Shown here piece by piece: positions 1-10,683 of a DNA stretch of 48,474 nucleotides. The translations under genes and the position numbers were made by a program. Location: positions 1 to 48,474 of the forward strand of contig JACPWC010000122.1 of the NCBI GenBank assembly GCA_016197225.1, written 5' to 3'. Each line of letters starts with the position of its first letter. Within the stretch, counting starts at the first letter, position 1. Source of the DNA: Chloroflexota bacterium (GTDB lineage Bacteria > Chloroflexota > Anaerolineae > Anaerolineales > VGOW01). The notes below the pieces were generated by a model that did not search any database, was not told the origin of the DNA, and saw only the letters and a list, made by a program, of their open reading frames with translations.

Positions 1-1
1 C

Positions 2-715
2 AAGAGCGACCCTGCCCCGGTCATCGTCAGCCAGTCCCCATACTCAGGTAGCTTGACGGGCAAAGGAGGGGTCAGGTATTCTGAACTCGAGGAACTTCTC
101 CGAAGGGGGTATATCGTCGCCTCCTCCGATCGACGCGACGTCCCCAAATACAAGTTTCCGGCGCCGATCGAGGACGCGAAGTGCGCCGTTCGCTATTTGC
201 GCGCCAACGCAGCTGCGTACCACCTCGACCCCAACCGGATTGGCGCGTGGGGCTGCAGCACCGGAGGCTGGCTCGCGGAAATGCTTGCGTTGACCGATGT
301 CAGTGCGGGGCTGGAGGGCACGGGCGGGTTCGCCGAACAGTCCAGTCGCGTGCAGGCAGCGGTGTCGATGGATGGCGCCGGGGTTGATTTCTCCGACCTC
401 CCCTCTGGCTTGAAGTTTTATTTTGGCGATATCTCGCCCCAAGACCCACTAATCGCCAACGTCAGTTCTCTAACCCATATCTCGAAGGACGATCCGCCCT
501 TCTTGCTTTTCGTGTCCGAGGCCGACAATTATGTGCCGGCGGGCCAAACGAAGAGCGACATCCAGCGGTTGTACGATGGGTTGACCGCCGCGGGAGTGCC
601 CGCCACGCTGGTGGTGGTGAAAGGCGCCGGCCACTGCTTCGCAGGGGCCCCGGACCCGTCGCTCCCGGAAATTGCGACAATGGTCGGCGATTTCTTTGAC
701 CAGAATCTAAAGTAA
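2..715 (+). CDS. alpha/beta hydrolase, acetyl-esterase/BD-FAE-like, 5' end outside the window
   Basis: The reading frame is open from base 2, so the gene begins upstream of the window; the TTG at 53 is not taken as the start because the in-frame residues before it ([11 protein letters not shown]) fit a hydrolase core strand. Seen: the nucleophile elbow GCSTGG, which carries the catalytic Ser; a late acid loop [11 protein letters not shown], which carries the likely Asp; and GAGHCF, which carries the likely His. These form the Ser-Asp-His triad of the alpha/beta hydrolase fold. The product resembles small carboxylesterases/acetylxylan-esterase-like enzymes; the substrate cannot be deduced. It lies 29 bases before the E1 dehydrogenase on the same strand, but nothing ties the two functionally. 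Confidence 0.8.
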   Translation, partial: KSDPAPVIVSQSPYSGSLTGKGGVRYSELEELLRRGYIVASSDRRDVPKYKFPAPIEDAKCAVRYLRANAAAYHLDPNRIGAWGCSTGGWLAEMLALTDVSAGLEGTGGFAEQSSRVQAAVSMDGAGVDFSDLPSGLKFYFGDISPQDPLIANVSSLTHISKDDPPFLLFVSEADNYVPAGQTKSDIQRLYDGLTAAGVPATLVVVKGAGHCFAGAPDPSLPEIATMVGDFFDQNLK

Positions 716-744
716 AACCGGCGGCCCCAACCAAGAAGAATCAA

Positions 745-3207
<2,463 letters not shown>

Positions 3208-3302
3208 GCGGCTTGCCGTCAGGAGGCGGAAGGTGTTGTTCCAGACTTCAGTAATCAGGTTGGTGAAATAGTTGGCTTCTTTGTAACTACTCAGGCCTTT
3301 CA

Positions 3303-3397
3303 GAACGCAGATGAACGCTGATACAACGCAGATTTTCGCTGATCTCTTTTTGTTTGTATCCGCGTCCATCAGCGTTTTTTCTGCGAAATCTGCGTTC
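3303..3397. repeat. palindromic cluster of degenerate ~10-nt units (ACGCAGAT/ACGCTGAT)
   Basis: In the gap after the E1 gene. GAACGCAGAT (3303-3312) pairs exactly with ATCTGCGTTC (3388-3397), and AACGCTGAT (3314-3322) pairs with ATCAGCGTT (3368-3376). Between the arms further copies of the same words occur (AACGCAGAT, TCGCTGAT). It is both tandem and inverted. The stem could act as an mRNA 3' structure between the convergent E1 and nnrE genes. The rest of the 3208-3430 gap shows nothing recognisable. Confidence 0.75.
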
Positions 3398-3430
3398 CGG
3401 TTTTTGGCCCTGAGCAGTTACCATTTTCCT

Positions 3431-4138
3431 TCAGTTGACGCGAATGACTATGTCTTCCGCAAACAGTGGGCCAACTTCAACGCCGATCCGCCGGTAAAGT
3501 TCTGGCGGTACACTGATGTCAGCCAAATACAGGCCGCCGACGAAGTGCCGGGCGTTCACCTGCAATAGTCCGGCTTTGGGCAAAGCCAATGTCAGAGTCG
3601 CATTGGCGCGGATGCACGGGGAGCCGGGAACTCCCGTCGTCGCGTCGAGACCCGACGGTGTGTCCAGGGCCAGGATCGGGCGGCCCGACAGATTGGCTTG
3701 AACAATCCACTCCGCCGTTGCCCGGCGCGGGTCGCCGCTGAGACCATAGCCAATGAGAGCGTCAATAATTAAGTCGGCCTGGGCAAGGTCAGGGTCGTCG
3801 TTCTTCGCCAAGTCCATGGCTTGCAAAATTCGCCATTGATGCGCCGGAACGTCCTTCAGCCGCGCCGGATCGCCGACGAATTTCACCCGCACGCTTGCGC
3901 CGCGATTGTGGAGGTGACGGGCGGCCACCATGCCGCCGCCGCCGTTGTTGCCCGCGCCGCACAACACGACGATATGGCGGCCAGCCAGTTGCCCGTCTAA
4001 CATCCGCCGCGCCTGCTCAGCCAGATTGCGCCCGGCGTTTTCCATCATTTGGATCAGTAAGATACTATACTCTTCAATCATCAGCCGATCCACATCGGCC
4101 ATTTGGGCGGTGGTGAGGGACGGCAAGCTTTGCATCAT
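3431..4138 (-). CDS. nnrE: NAD(P)H-hydrate epimerase (YjeF N-terminal domain only)
   Basis: Interconverts the R and S forms of damaged hydrated NAD(P)H so that the ATP/ADP-dependent dehydratase can repair it. Seen: NAGRNLAEQ near the N-terminus, the Rossmann-like VLCGAGNNGGGG, DLIIDALIGYGLSG and LALDTPSGLDATTG, all hallmarks of the YjeF-N fold. About 235 residues, the size of a stand-alone epimerase domain; the C-terminal dehydratase (NnrD) domain found fused in many bacteria is absent. Start is placed at the first of two adjacent ATG codons (4138). The open frame extends further upstream, but those residues are low-complexity Ser/Arg/Pro-rich and unlike the family. Confidence 0.87.
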   Translation of the reverse strand: MMQSLPSLTTAQMADVDRLMIEEYSILLIQMMENAGRNLAEQARRMLDGQLAGRHIVVLCGAGNNGGGGMVAARHLHNRGASVRVKFVGDPARLKDVPAHQWRILQAMDLAKNDDPDLAQADLIIDALIGYGLSGDPRRATAEWIVQANLSGRPILALDTPSGLDATTGVPGSPCIRANATLTLALPKAGLLQVNARHFVGGLYLADISVPPELYRRIGVEVGPLFAEDIVIRVN

Positions 4139-4217
4139 GGCCCGGGTTTCGACGAAGATGAGGGGCCAGGCCGGGTGGGCAGCCGGCCTGGCAAGACAGG
4201 CGGGTCGTAGGCGCGGA

Positions 4218-4673
4218 CTAGCGGATGAAGAATCCGTAGACCAGCGCGACAACCAACCCGTAGATGACGTGGCCAATCAGCCCGCCCATGAAGCCCATCA
4301 TCCCACCCATGTTCAGCATCAGCACTCCGGGAGCCTTGACGGTTCCGGCTTTGATGCCGGCGTGCATCATGGGCACACCGCCCATCATCAGCCCGGCGAT
4401 GAGCCAGTGCGCCGCGCCGAAGACCAGACCGCCGGCCCAGGTTGCCGAGCCAAGTCCGGCGGCCCACAGGGCGGCATAGATGACGGCGAAGATCACGCCC
4501 ATCATAAAGTGCATGACCCAGCCGAGAGCGTTGTTGCCGTCTTTGCTGAACATGGAACCGAGCATTTCCCAAATCGCCATTTTGGGCATGCCCATCATAG
4601 GAGCCATCAACATGATCATGCTCATAACGATAGTTCCAACTACCCCTGCTACGATTGCGCCGATGATATTCAT
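4218..4673 (-). CDS. methionine-rich small integral membrane protein (DUF6789-like)
   Basis: 151 residues, four probable transmembrane segments, no large soluble part. Start ATG at 4673 is chosen because GGAG lies just upstream; a longer frame to 4721 lacks this. About 23 residues are Met (about 15%), clustered as PMMGMPK, HFMMGV, GLMMGGVPMMH and NMGGMMGFMGG. The layout and the HFMMG segment recall the DUF6789 membrane family, but this is recognition by eye. Function unknown. Clusters of Met in membrane segments occur in copper-handling proteins, but no Cys or His metal motif accompanies them here, so that is only a possibility. It runs towards nnrE on the same strand, ending about 80 bases before it, and diverges from the sigma factor gene. 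Confidence 0.7.
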   Translation of the reverse strand: MNIIGAIVAGVVGTIVMSMIMLMAPMMGMPKMAIWEMLGSMFSKDGNNALGWVMHFMMGVIFAVIYAALWAAGLGSATWAGGLVFGAAHWLIAGLMMGGVPMMHAGIKAGTVKAPGVLMLNMGGMMGFMGGLIGHVIYGLVVALVYGFFIR

Positions 4674-4810
4674 TGTAAATCTCCATTGAGTGAGTGTGTT
4701 GAGAGCGGATTGCTCTTTCACCCGTTTAGACGCGGGGCAGATGAAGATTCTTACTTAGAGTCGCCGATTTCTTACTTGCGGATCGCGTCAGTTGCCTTCG
4801 CCGGAGCATG

Positions 4811-4816
4811 TATAAT
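4811..4816 (+). promoter_or_regulatory. possible -10 box (TATAAT) for a leaderless sigma-factor transcript
   Basis: Perfect TATAAT eight bases before the chosen ATG at 4824. No good -35 hexamer at 16-18 bases was found (TTGCCT at 4792-4797 is only 13 away), so the call is weak. Confidence 0.3.
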
Positions 4817-4823
4817 GCCGCCA

Positions 4824-5462
4824 ATGACCAAGCGGACGAATGAGCAATGGCTCTCAGACTTGCACGCGAGCGGGTTACGGCGCGAAACGGCGCTGGTTGA
4901 CCTCCGCGCAGAAATCTTATACGGCCTGCCGTACGCCCTGCGCGATTGGCTCACACCGGATGATCCACACTTCGCGGCCCTGGTCGAGGAAGTGGCGCAG
5001 GAAACGCTGATGCGTGCCCTGGAGCATCTGGACTCGTTTGAGGGCCGCAGCCAGTTCACCACCTGGGTTCACAAAATCGCCGTGCGGGTGGCCCTCACCG
5101 AATTGCGCCGCCGCCGTTGGAAAGATGTCTCGTTGGATGGCTTGCTGGAAAACACAGACGGCGAGCCCGCCTCGCCCGTGCCAGCAGACCGCGCGCCCAG
5201 CCCGGAAGTAGCAACCGAACAAGCCGATCTGCTGGCCCAACTGCAACGCCTGATGATGGAAGAATTAACCGCCAAGCAGTTGCGGGCGATGCTGGCGGTG
5301 GGAATCGGAGAAATGCCATTGGAGGAAGTCGCGCGCCAGATGGGGATGGAGCGCAACGCGCTGTATAAGTTGTTGCACGATGCCCGGCGGCGGCTCAAGC
5401 GCCGCCTGGCCCGCGAGGGATTCACCCCGGCAGAGCTGTTGGCTGTGTTCGAGCGCAGGTAA
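4824..5462 (+). CDS. ECF-like RNA polymerase sigma factor
   Basis: 212 residues with a sigma region 2 (FAALVEEVAQETLMRAL, then SQFTTWVHKIAVRVA and LRRRRW) and, after a short acidic/proline linker, a region 4 helix-turn-helix (MPLEEVARQMGMERNALYKLL, followed by the basic ARRRLKRRL). No region 1 or 3 is present, so it is group-4 like. The frame is open far upstream, but the sigma homology begins at MTKRTNEQ, so ATG 4824 is chosen; ATG 4815 (MPPMTK) is the alternative. There is no clear Shine-Dalgarno. TATAAT at 4811-4816 sits where a -10 box would place transcription start at the ATG itself, which would suggest a leaderless message. The next gene, 46 bases on, encodes a probable zinc anti-sigma factor, the usual pairing. 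Confidence 0.85.
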   Translation: MTKRTNEQWLSDLHASGLRRETALVDLRAEILYGLPYALRDWLTPDDPHFAALVEEVAQETLMRALEHLDSFEGRSQFTTWVHKIAVRVALTELRRRRWKDVSLDGLLENTDGEPASPVPADRAPSPEVATEQADLLAQLQRLMMEELTAKQLRAMLAVGIGEMPLEEVARQMGMERNALYKLLHDARRRLKRRLAREGFTPAELLAVFERR

Positions 5463-5508
5463 GAACCACACTTCCAAAGGCGTCTATGGAAGGTAAGCGA
5501 GGGCGACT

Positions 5509-5820
5509 ATGAAACATTGGCTAGAGACAATTAAACGTGGGATGCGGCCCGGCAACCGTGCTCGTTTGGCCCCGTTGCCGCCGACAATCATGCGCAAAGT
5601 GGCCCGGCAGGTTGAGATGACGGACGAGGTGGAATACACCTGCGATGACGTTCTGCGTCTGCTCGACCAATTTGCCGAAGCCGTTCTGCGCGGCGAGGAT
5701 GCCGCCAAACTGATGCCGCTCGTCCAGAAACATCTCGACATGTGCCCGGACTGCCGCGAAGAGTTCGAGGCGCTGCTCCGAATTTTGCGCGCTTCCCCTT
5801 CCGACGCGTCGCCTGCTTAA
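5509..5820 (+). CDS. putative soluble zinc-binding anti-sigma factor (zf-HC2/ZAS-like)
   Basis: 103 residues with no transmembrane segment. It carries C45 and then H75-x3-C79-x2-C82 (HLDMCPDC), the His/Cys arrangement of the zinc-binding anti-sigma (ZAS) fold, within two predicted helices. A purine-rich GAGGG lies just upstream of the ATG. Position directly behind the sigma-factor gene on the same strand supports a role in binding and silencing that sigma factor. A soluble ZAS protein often senses a cytoplasmic or redox signal rather than an envelope signal; that is family knowledge, not seen here. Confidence 0.72.
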   Translation: MKHWLETIKRGMRPGNRARLAPLPPTIMRKVARQVEMTDEVEYTCDDVLRLLDQFAEAVLRGEDAAKLMPLVQKHLDMCPDCREEFEALLRILRASPSDASPA

Positions 5821-5858
5821 GTTCTTGGCCGCACCCGGTGTCCAGAAAGTAGCGTCGT

Positions 5859-6725
5859 CTAATTGTTTAACGACCAATCATAAAGCTGGAATCGAACTAT
5901 AGGCTTGCCCTGCAGCAAGTATTCGCGTTCAGCCTCGTTGTTCAGATAGCTGGCAACGAACTCCAGTAACGAACGTTTGTCGCCTAGCGCCAGGGGATGG
6001 CCGCCAAAGTCCGGGGCATACCACTGAAAAATCTGCGATAGCCGGACTTCGCCAGCGGCGCGATCTATTTCCACACCGCCATGGTTGATGAACGTTCGCG
6101 CCGCCATGTTCAATTGCTCATCAATGCATGTTGCATCATAAACGGCAATAGGTGGGCAGGAACGCGCGGCACACACCAGCGCAAAGTGAATGCGCGGGTC
6201 GAGGCGGTCGAGACTGTGCTTGCGGCGCAGATCGCTTGCGCCGAAGTGCGCGCCGGGGATGGCAGGATGCGGAGCGTTCGCGCGAAGAATGCCGTATTCA
6301 ATGTCAAACGAGCCATAGCGTTGCCCGCCGATGTCGTACGCCGCCCGCCAGAAGAATCCTGGCGTTTCGTTAACCGAGTGCTTCACCTCAAACTGAATTA
6401 CCGCATCCACGATGAGTGCGTTGTACAGATTGATCCAAAAGGCGAGGCGCTCTTCACGGCTGCCAAGCATTCCTGGATCGAAGGATTGCAAGCGGCGGGC
6501 GCACTGGCAATACTCGGCGTAAGTCGGGCTGGCGCACAGGTGGGCATAATCTACCCGGCCTTGTTGGCTGTCGTAAGCCTCGGCCTTCAGCGCATTGACG
6601 ATGCGCCGCAGGTCGGCGGCCACTGGCTCCGAAGCCATCGTCGCATCCGGCTCTGGGCCGGAATTCAAAACGAGGCGTGGAGAAATGCCGTAACGAAACA
6701 GAAGCAGGCGGTGAATGAGTCGCAC
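5859..6725 (-). CDS. DUF547 domain-containing protein
   Basis: 288 residues from a GTG at 6725. Seen: the DUF547 signatures EERLAFWINLYNALIVDAV and HFALVCAARSCPPI, plus the typical C-terminal YLNNEAEREYLL. The biochemical role of DUF547 is not established; the conserved Cys and His have suggested a papain-like fold. The first about 29 residues have no clear family match and contain no signal peptide, so a later start at the ATG around 6638 is possible. It is convergent with the anti-sigma gene (39-base gap) and divergent from the DUF3179 lipoprotein gene. Confidence 0.75.
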   Translation of the reverse strand: MRLIHRLLLFRYGISPRLVLNSGPEPDATMASEPVAADLRRIVNALKAEAYDSQQGRVDYAHLCASPTYAEYCQCARRLQSFDPGMLGSREERLAFWINLYNALIVDAVIQFEVKHSVNETPGFFWRAAYDIGGQRYGSFDIEYGILRANAPHPAIPGAHFGASDLRRKHSLDRLDPRIHFALVCAARSCPPIAVYDATCIDEQLNMAARTFINHGGVEIDRAAGEVRLSQIFQWYAPDFGGHPLALGDKRSLLEFVASYLNNEAEREYLLQGKPIVRFQLYDWSLNN

Positions 6726-6905
6726 ATGTCTATGGACGCGCCGGGCGGCGAGAATCTTACCGGGGCAGGGTAAGAATCTGGCAGGTTGCCGCGTCTATCA
6801 ACTGACAGGCCAAAATGATGACAAGTAGGATGGCGGTGGGCGTTTGCGTTTTTGGCTCTCGGCCCGGCGGTCGGCATTTGGGCGATGAGCACATTGCGTC
6901 GCTCG

Positions 6906-6937
6906 CCTTTTGCCGTTCGCCTGGCAGGCGGCAAAGG
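6906..6937. repeat. stem-loop upstream of the DUF3179 gene
   Basis: CCTTTTGCCG (6906-6915) faces CGGCAAAGG (6929-6937) with GCC/GGC pairing inside the loop. It lies 27 bases before the lipoprotein ATG. It is followed by GAAAAAG rather than a T-run, so it is not a terminator for either strand. The rest of the 6726-6963 gap holds a small repeat around AGAATCTTACC and no convincing promoter. Confidence 0.4.
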
Positions 6938-6963
6938 TTGAAAAAGTTTCTGGAGAGGTCACC

Positions 6964-8193
6964 ATGAACACTGCAACACGCTCGACGGTCGGTTCGATCA
7001 TCATCACCCTTCTGCTCTCGGCCTGCGCCGGAGCCACTGCTCCGCCGACAGCGGTCGTAGCCATCCAATCACCTCAACCAACTTCGATTTCCGCTCAGGA
7101 GCCTCTGCCGAAAGCAACGCCGACCCTTTTACCCGCCGAGCCGCCACCGTCGGGCGCAACCTTTGAGTTCAAGACCGACTTCAGCAAACATTCGGTTCCC
7201 TACAGCGACATCCTGTCCGGCGGGCCGCCCAAAGACGGCATCCCCGCGATAGACAGCCCGACGTTTGTGGCCGTGTCCGAGGCCGACGCCTGGCTGAAAT
7301 CCGTCGAGCCGGTCATCTTCTTCCAAATCGGCGATGATGCCCGAGCCTATCCCATTCAGATTTTCATGTGGCACGAGATTGTCAATGACACCGTCGGCGA
7401 TGTGCCGGTAGTGATCTCCTTCTGTCCGCTGTGCAACACCGCCATCGCCTTCGAGCGCACGGCCGCAGGCGGGCAAGTCTTCGACTTTGGCACGACGGGC
7501 CGCCTGCGCTACAGCAACCTCATCATGTACGACCGCCAGACCGAGACCTGGTGGCAACAGGCCACGGGCCAGGCCATCGCCGGCGAACTGACCGGCGCCC
7601 AACTGGTCTTCCGCCCGGCTTCCATCATTTCCTGGGCGGACTTCAAGGCAAATTATCCAGACGGCAAAGTCCTGTCTCGCGACACCGGGTTCAGCCGCCC
7701 CTATGGCGACAACCCTTACGTCGGTTACGACGACGTGAACAACCCACCCTTTCTCTATCGTGGCCCGAAGACGCCCGGCGAACTGCCGCCAGTGGCGCGC
7801 GTGCTGACGATTAACCTCAACGGAGAGGCCGTCGCCTATCCATATGACATTTTGCAACAAATGAGCGTCGTCAACGACACGGTGGGTGGAACCGAGGTGG
7901 TGGTGTTATGGGCCGCTGGCACAGCGTCGGCACTGGACGGCGACACCGTCGCCGGAGGCCGCGACGTGGGGGCGGCGAATGCCTATGAGCGTGAACTCGA
8001 CGGCCAGGCTCTCACCTTTGCGCTCGACAGTTCAAAGATTGTAGACGACGAGACGGGGAGTGAGTGGGATGTGTTGGGTCAGGCGGTAAACGGGCCGCTG
8101 ACTGGGAAACAACTGACTCCGGTGGTGGCCGTCAACCATTTCTGGTTTTCGTGGGCGGCCTTCAAACCGGAGACGCGCATTTATCAACCGTGA
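6964..8193 (+). CDS. DUF3179 domain-containing lipoprotein
   Basis: 409 residues. Start ATG 6964 follows GGAGAGG. A short basic N-terminus, a hydrophobic stretch and the lipobox LLSAC (Cys21) predict export and lipid anchoring. A Thr/Pro/Ser-rich linker follows (about 25-55). The rest is a DUF3179 domain, with paired similar blocks (ARAYPIQIFMWHEIVND and AVAYPYDILQQMSVVND), the CPLCNTA motif and a TFALDSSKIVDDETGSEWD segment. Function of DUF3179 is unknown. It is followed after 15 bases by the DsbA-like gene on the same strand, suggesting co-transcription; the CPLC pair could be a client or partner of that thiol protein, which is inference. Confidence 0.86.
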   Translation: MNTATRSTVGSIIITLLLSACAGATAPPTAVVAIQSPQPTSISAQEPLPKATPTLLPAEPPPSGATFEFKTDFSKHSVPYSDILSGGPPKDGIPAIDSPTFVAVSEADAWLKSVEPVIFFQIGDDARAYPIQIFMWHEIVNDTVGDVPVVISFCPLCNTAIAFERTAAGGQVFDFGTTGRLRYSNLIMYDRQTETWWQQATGQAIAGELTGAQLVFRPASIISWADFKANYPDGKVLSRDTGFSRPYGDNPYVGYDDVNNPPFLYRGPKTPGELPPVARVLTINLNGEAVAYPYDILQQMSVVNDTVGGTEVVVLWAAGTASALDGDTVAGGRDVGAANAYERELDGQALTFALDSSKIVDDETGSEWDVLGQAVNGPLTGKQLTPVVAVNHFWFSWAAFKPETRIYQP

Positions 8194-8208
8194 GGTGAAC
8201 TCATCACG

Positions 8209-8901
8209 ATGACGAAAGAACAACGAAGCCACGCCCGACAGGCCAGACAAAAACTGCGAGGCCGCCGTGAGGTTGCGCTTCAACGCAATCGCTGGTTGAT
8301 GATCGGCGGCGGTGTTCTTGCCGTAGTGCTCCTCGGCGCATTTATTTTGTGGCCTCGTCCAAAAGCCGAGCCGGTTTCGGAGGCGCGGCTGGCGGATGAC
8401 CCGGCGCTCGGTTCGGCGGGGGCCGAAGTGACAATTGTCGAATACGGCGACTTTGGTTGCCCGTCCTGCCGCGCCTGGCACCAGGCCGGCATCTTGAATC
8501 AGATTCTTGAGAAGTACGGGGATAAAGTGCGGTTCGTCTGGCGCGACTTTCCGGTCATCACGGCGCAGTCGCCTAAAGCCGCCGAAGCCGCACAATGCGC
8601 TTACGATCAGCACAAGTTCTGGGAGTACCATGACTTGCTTTACGACCGCGCCCCGGCGCTGAGTGTGAATGACCTCAAAGCCTACGCCGCCGAGCTTGGA
8701 TTGGATACGGCGCGCTTCGACAGTTGCCTGGACTCAGGCCAGCATCAGGCAACGGTTGCCCGTGACGAGCAGGATGCTTTCCGGCGCGGCTTTCGTGGCA
8801 CGCCATCATTTTTGGTGAACGAACAGCCGCTCGCCGGCCCGCCATCTTTGGAGACTCTCCAAAACCTGATTGACCCGCTTCTGGCTACTGATGGCCAGTA
8901 G
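8209..8901 (+). CDS. membrane-anchored DsbA-family thiol-disulfide oxidoreductase
   Basis: 230 residues: basic N-terminus, one transmembrane anchor (about 29-48), then a thioredoxin-like domain of the Thioredoxin_4/DsbA type facing the outside. Active site is C84-P-S-C87 within YGDFGCPSCRAWH; the cis-Pro loop is GTPSFLVN. C152-region DSCLDSG adds one more Cys. Family role is oxidising or isomerising disulfides in exported proteins. It lies directly downstream of the DUF3179 lipoprotein and probably shares its transcript. No DsbB or VKOR partner is seen in the window. Confidence 0.87.
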   Translation: MTKEQRSHARQARQKLRGRREVALQRNRWLMIGGGVLAVVLLGAFILWPRPKAEPVSEARLADDPALGSAGAEVTIVEYGDFGCPSCRAWHQAGILNQILEKYGDKVRFVWRDFPVITAQSPKAAEAAQCAYDQHKFWEYHDLLYDRAPALSVNDLKAYAAELGLDTARFDSCLDSGQHQATVARDEQDAFRRGFRGTPSFLVNEQPLAGPPSLETLQNLIDPLLATDGQ

Positions 8902-8966
8902 CACTTCCTTGCAAGGTTGTGGCATATTTGAGGGCGATTCACAAACAGTGGCGCTGTGATCGCGCT

Positions 8967-9560
8967 CTAGGAAGGGCCGTGCTCAAAATTCAATGCCTCG
9001 TCCTCCAGCGCCGGCCATTCCTCGCTCTGCTCGGCCTGCCCGGCCCAGTTGCGTTTGCCGCTCCAACTTTCAATCGCAATGGCATAAACGCTGGTGCGCT
9101 TTAGCTCCTGGTCGGTAATCGGGCGGTATTCTTTGCCCGCCGTCATTGTCGGGAAGCATTTGGCGATCAGGCTGGAAAGTGCCTGCCGCTTTTCATCGAA
9201 ATCTTCCAGCACCCGAATCGTTCCAAAGGCAACCACACTTTCATATTGCACGCTGAACTCCAGCGCGATGTTGGACGGCAGAAAGCGGCCAAACTCGCTG
9301 GCTTCAAAGCAGACGCGTTCGTGCCGCTCGCTGTTGGCCCGCATCCGGCCCACGATGTTGGAGTGAAAGATGATCTGATGGCGCTCGGCGTCGTACCAGA
9401 AGGTGGTGGGGTTGATGAAGGGCTGGTCGTCCCAGCGGGTGGCAATGTGGCCGATGCGGGCGCGGCGTAGAAACCGGCGTATCCACTCGTCGTCCTGCGC
9501 ATTTTCAGGCCGCCGCTGGGCGTTGGCCGGGGTGACGTTGAGACTATAGTCTTTGGGCAT
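8967..9560 (-). CDS. pyridoxamine 5'-phosphate oxidase-like flavoprotein (NimA-related)
   Basis: 197 residues of the split-barrel FMN-binding fold: RIGHIATRWDDQPFINPTTFWYD opens the barrel, IIFHSNIVGRM and RVCFEASEFGRF follow, and SVVAFGTIRVLEDFDEKRQALSSLIAK closes it. This matches the nitroimidazole-resistance-like PNPOx group rather than true PdxH. These bind FMN, F420 or heme and the substrate is not predictable. A start at 9560 is supported by AGAGGAAG just upstream. The stop codon of a tiny upstream frame (9561-9725) abuts this ATG. Confidence 0.8.
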   Translation of the reverse strand: MPKDYSLNVTPANAQRRPENAQDDEWIRRFLRRARIGHIATRWDDQPFINPTTFWYDAERHQIIFHSNIVGRMRANSERHERVCFEASEFGRFLPSNIALEFSVQYESVVAFGTIRVLEDFDEKRQALSSLIAKCFPTMTAGKEYRPITDQELKRTSVYAIAIESWSGKRNWAGQAEQSEEWPALEDEALNFEHGPS

Positions 9561-9725
9561 TCACTTCCTCTTTTTTGGCAACGGGCGCTTCGCGCGAATT
9601 GAACGGATTATATCTTTATCCGTTGCATTCGCTAAATCCATTGTCTCAGCTCGCAGGCCGGTTGACAAGCCACACGCGAAGAGGATGATGGCCCCGCCGA
9701 GCAGGGAGATCGTCGAGGGCTTCAT
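9561..9725 (-). CDS. small possible membrane peptide, 54 residues, doubtful
   Basis: ATG at 9725 to TGA at 9561-9563, directly abutting the ATG of the PNPOx-like gene. The first half is hydrophobic (STISLLGGAIILFACG), the second half charged and ending in a Lys/Arg tail. However, the second half overlaps a palindromic repeat (9594-9632), so it may be a gene remnant read through a repeat. No family is recognised. Confidence 0.2.
   Translation of the reverse strand: MKPSTISLLGGAIILFACGLSTGLRAETMDLANATDKDIIRSIRAKRPLPKKRK
9594..9632. repeat. imperfect palindromic repeat (GCGAATTGAACGGAT type)
   Basis: GCGAATTGAACGGAT at 9594-9608 faces ATCCGTTGCATTCGC at 9618-9632; 13 of 15 positions pair, with a 9-base AT-rich loop. 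The same style of short degenerate units as at 3303 and 36981. Confidence 0.65.
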
Positions 9726-9744
9726 GGTGAAGCAACGCGACTGC

Positions 9745-10683
9745 TTATGAGTTCAACGGGGCAACAGGTATCGGCAGTCGTAGCTGCCTGAGGGGAAAGG
9801 CTGGTTGCGGGTCAGACACGGCGAACGACCAGAGGGCAATTAACCCAAGAAATACTTGGGCGCTGAGTTGCGGCGTATAACCTCCAGCGATCAATAATAA
9901 CATTGCCCATCCCGTTGGATTTCCCTGGCGCAGAGCGGCGATCACGGTTACACCCGCCAACCACAGACTCACGGCGTACAGCGGCCACGGCAGATAAAGA
10001 GTCAAGCCGGTTGACCAGATGGCGATGATGGCTGTCATGGCCGGGTTGGCGAGGTAGGCTACAACAAACGCCAGCACCGGAATCGCCGCCCACTTGTAGG
10101 GCGAGATGACACGCGAAGCGCGCCCTACAGCCCACCACAACACAATCGGAGTCAAGACGACGAACAGTTCGCCAAGATTGAAAAGCGTTTCGGTGAGCGG
10201 CGGCGGGCCGGGCCAGCGCAGGGCGGTGTACAAGGCGGGCAGAAGTTGATACAGCCCGCCGAGCATCAACGCCAGCGCCGGTGCCGACCAGGCGATTTTA
10301 TTTTTGAGGCCGCCGGTTTCTTGCCACATGTGTTTGCCAACTATTCCCACCGCAACCATCACCAGCAATTGGTAGCCGACGGCCAGCCAGCCGCCCGGCG
10401 CGACGAAAACAGAGGCGATGCTGAAGACCGCGAGACTCAACAACACAAACGGCAACACGACTGAGCGCCGCGACTGCCACGCAATCCAGAACACGGCGGC
10501 CAGCGCCAGCAGGCCAGTGAGGGTGAAAGCCAGTTGGCCGATCAGGGTGAGGGCCTGGTAGGCGGCCACCACCTGCGGCGGCTTGGGCATGAAGATCGCC
10601 GTGCGAGTGATCGTCCGCGTAATCAGCCAGTCAGCAAGGGCGGCAATCGTCAGCCAACGGAAGAAAAGCGGGAAGCGGCTCAT
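9745..10683 (-). CDS. polytopic membrane protein of the NXR-like cluster, unknown family
   Basis: 312 residues with about nine hydrophobic helices (for example WLTIAALADWLITRT, LTGLLALAAVFWIAW, GWLAVGYQLLVMVAVGIVG). The ATG at 10683 overlaps the stop of the EB_dh-type heme gene (ATGA), which points to translational coupling, so it belongs to the same operon. His and other heme-ligand pairs in a conserved spacing are not obvious (one His in GKHMWQE). It could be the membrane partner that exchanges electrons with the periplasmic enzyme, or an unrelated permease. No family was recognised by eye. Confidence 0.65.
   Translation of the reverse strand: MSRFPLFFRWLTIAALADWLITRTITRTAIFMPKPPQVVAAYQALTLIGQLAFTLTGLLALAAVFWIAWQSRRSVVLPFVLLSLAVFSIASVFVAPGGWLAVGYQLLVMVAVGIVGKHMWQETGGLKNKIAWSAPALALMLGGLYQLLPALYTALRWPGPPPLTETLFNLGELFVVLTPIVLWWAVGRASRVISPYKWAAIPVLAFVVAYLANPAMTAIIAIWSTGLTLYLPWPLYAVSLWLAGVTVIAALRQGNPTGWAMLLLIAGGYTPQLSAQVFLGLIALWSFAVSDPQPAFPLRQLRLPIPVAPLNS

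Noticed and set aside
3930-4823. In-frame extension of the sigma factor by about 298 residues upstream
   Set aside because: It lies antisense to nnrE and the Met-rich membrane protein and has no sigma similarity; sigma homology begins at 4824.
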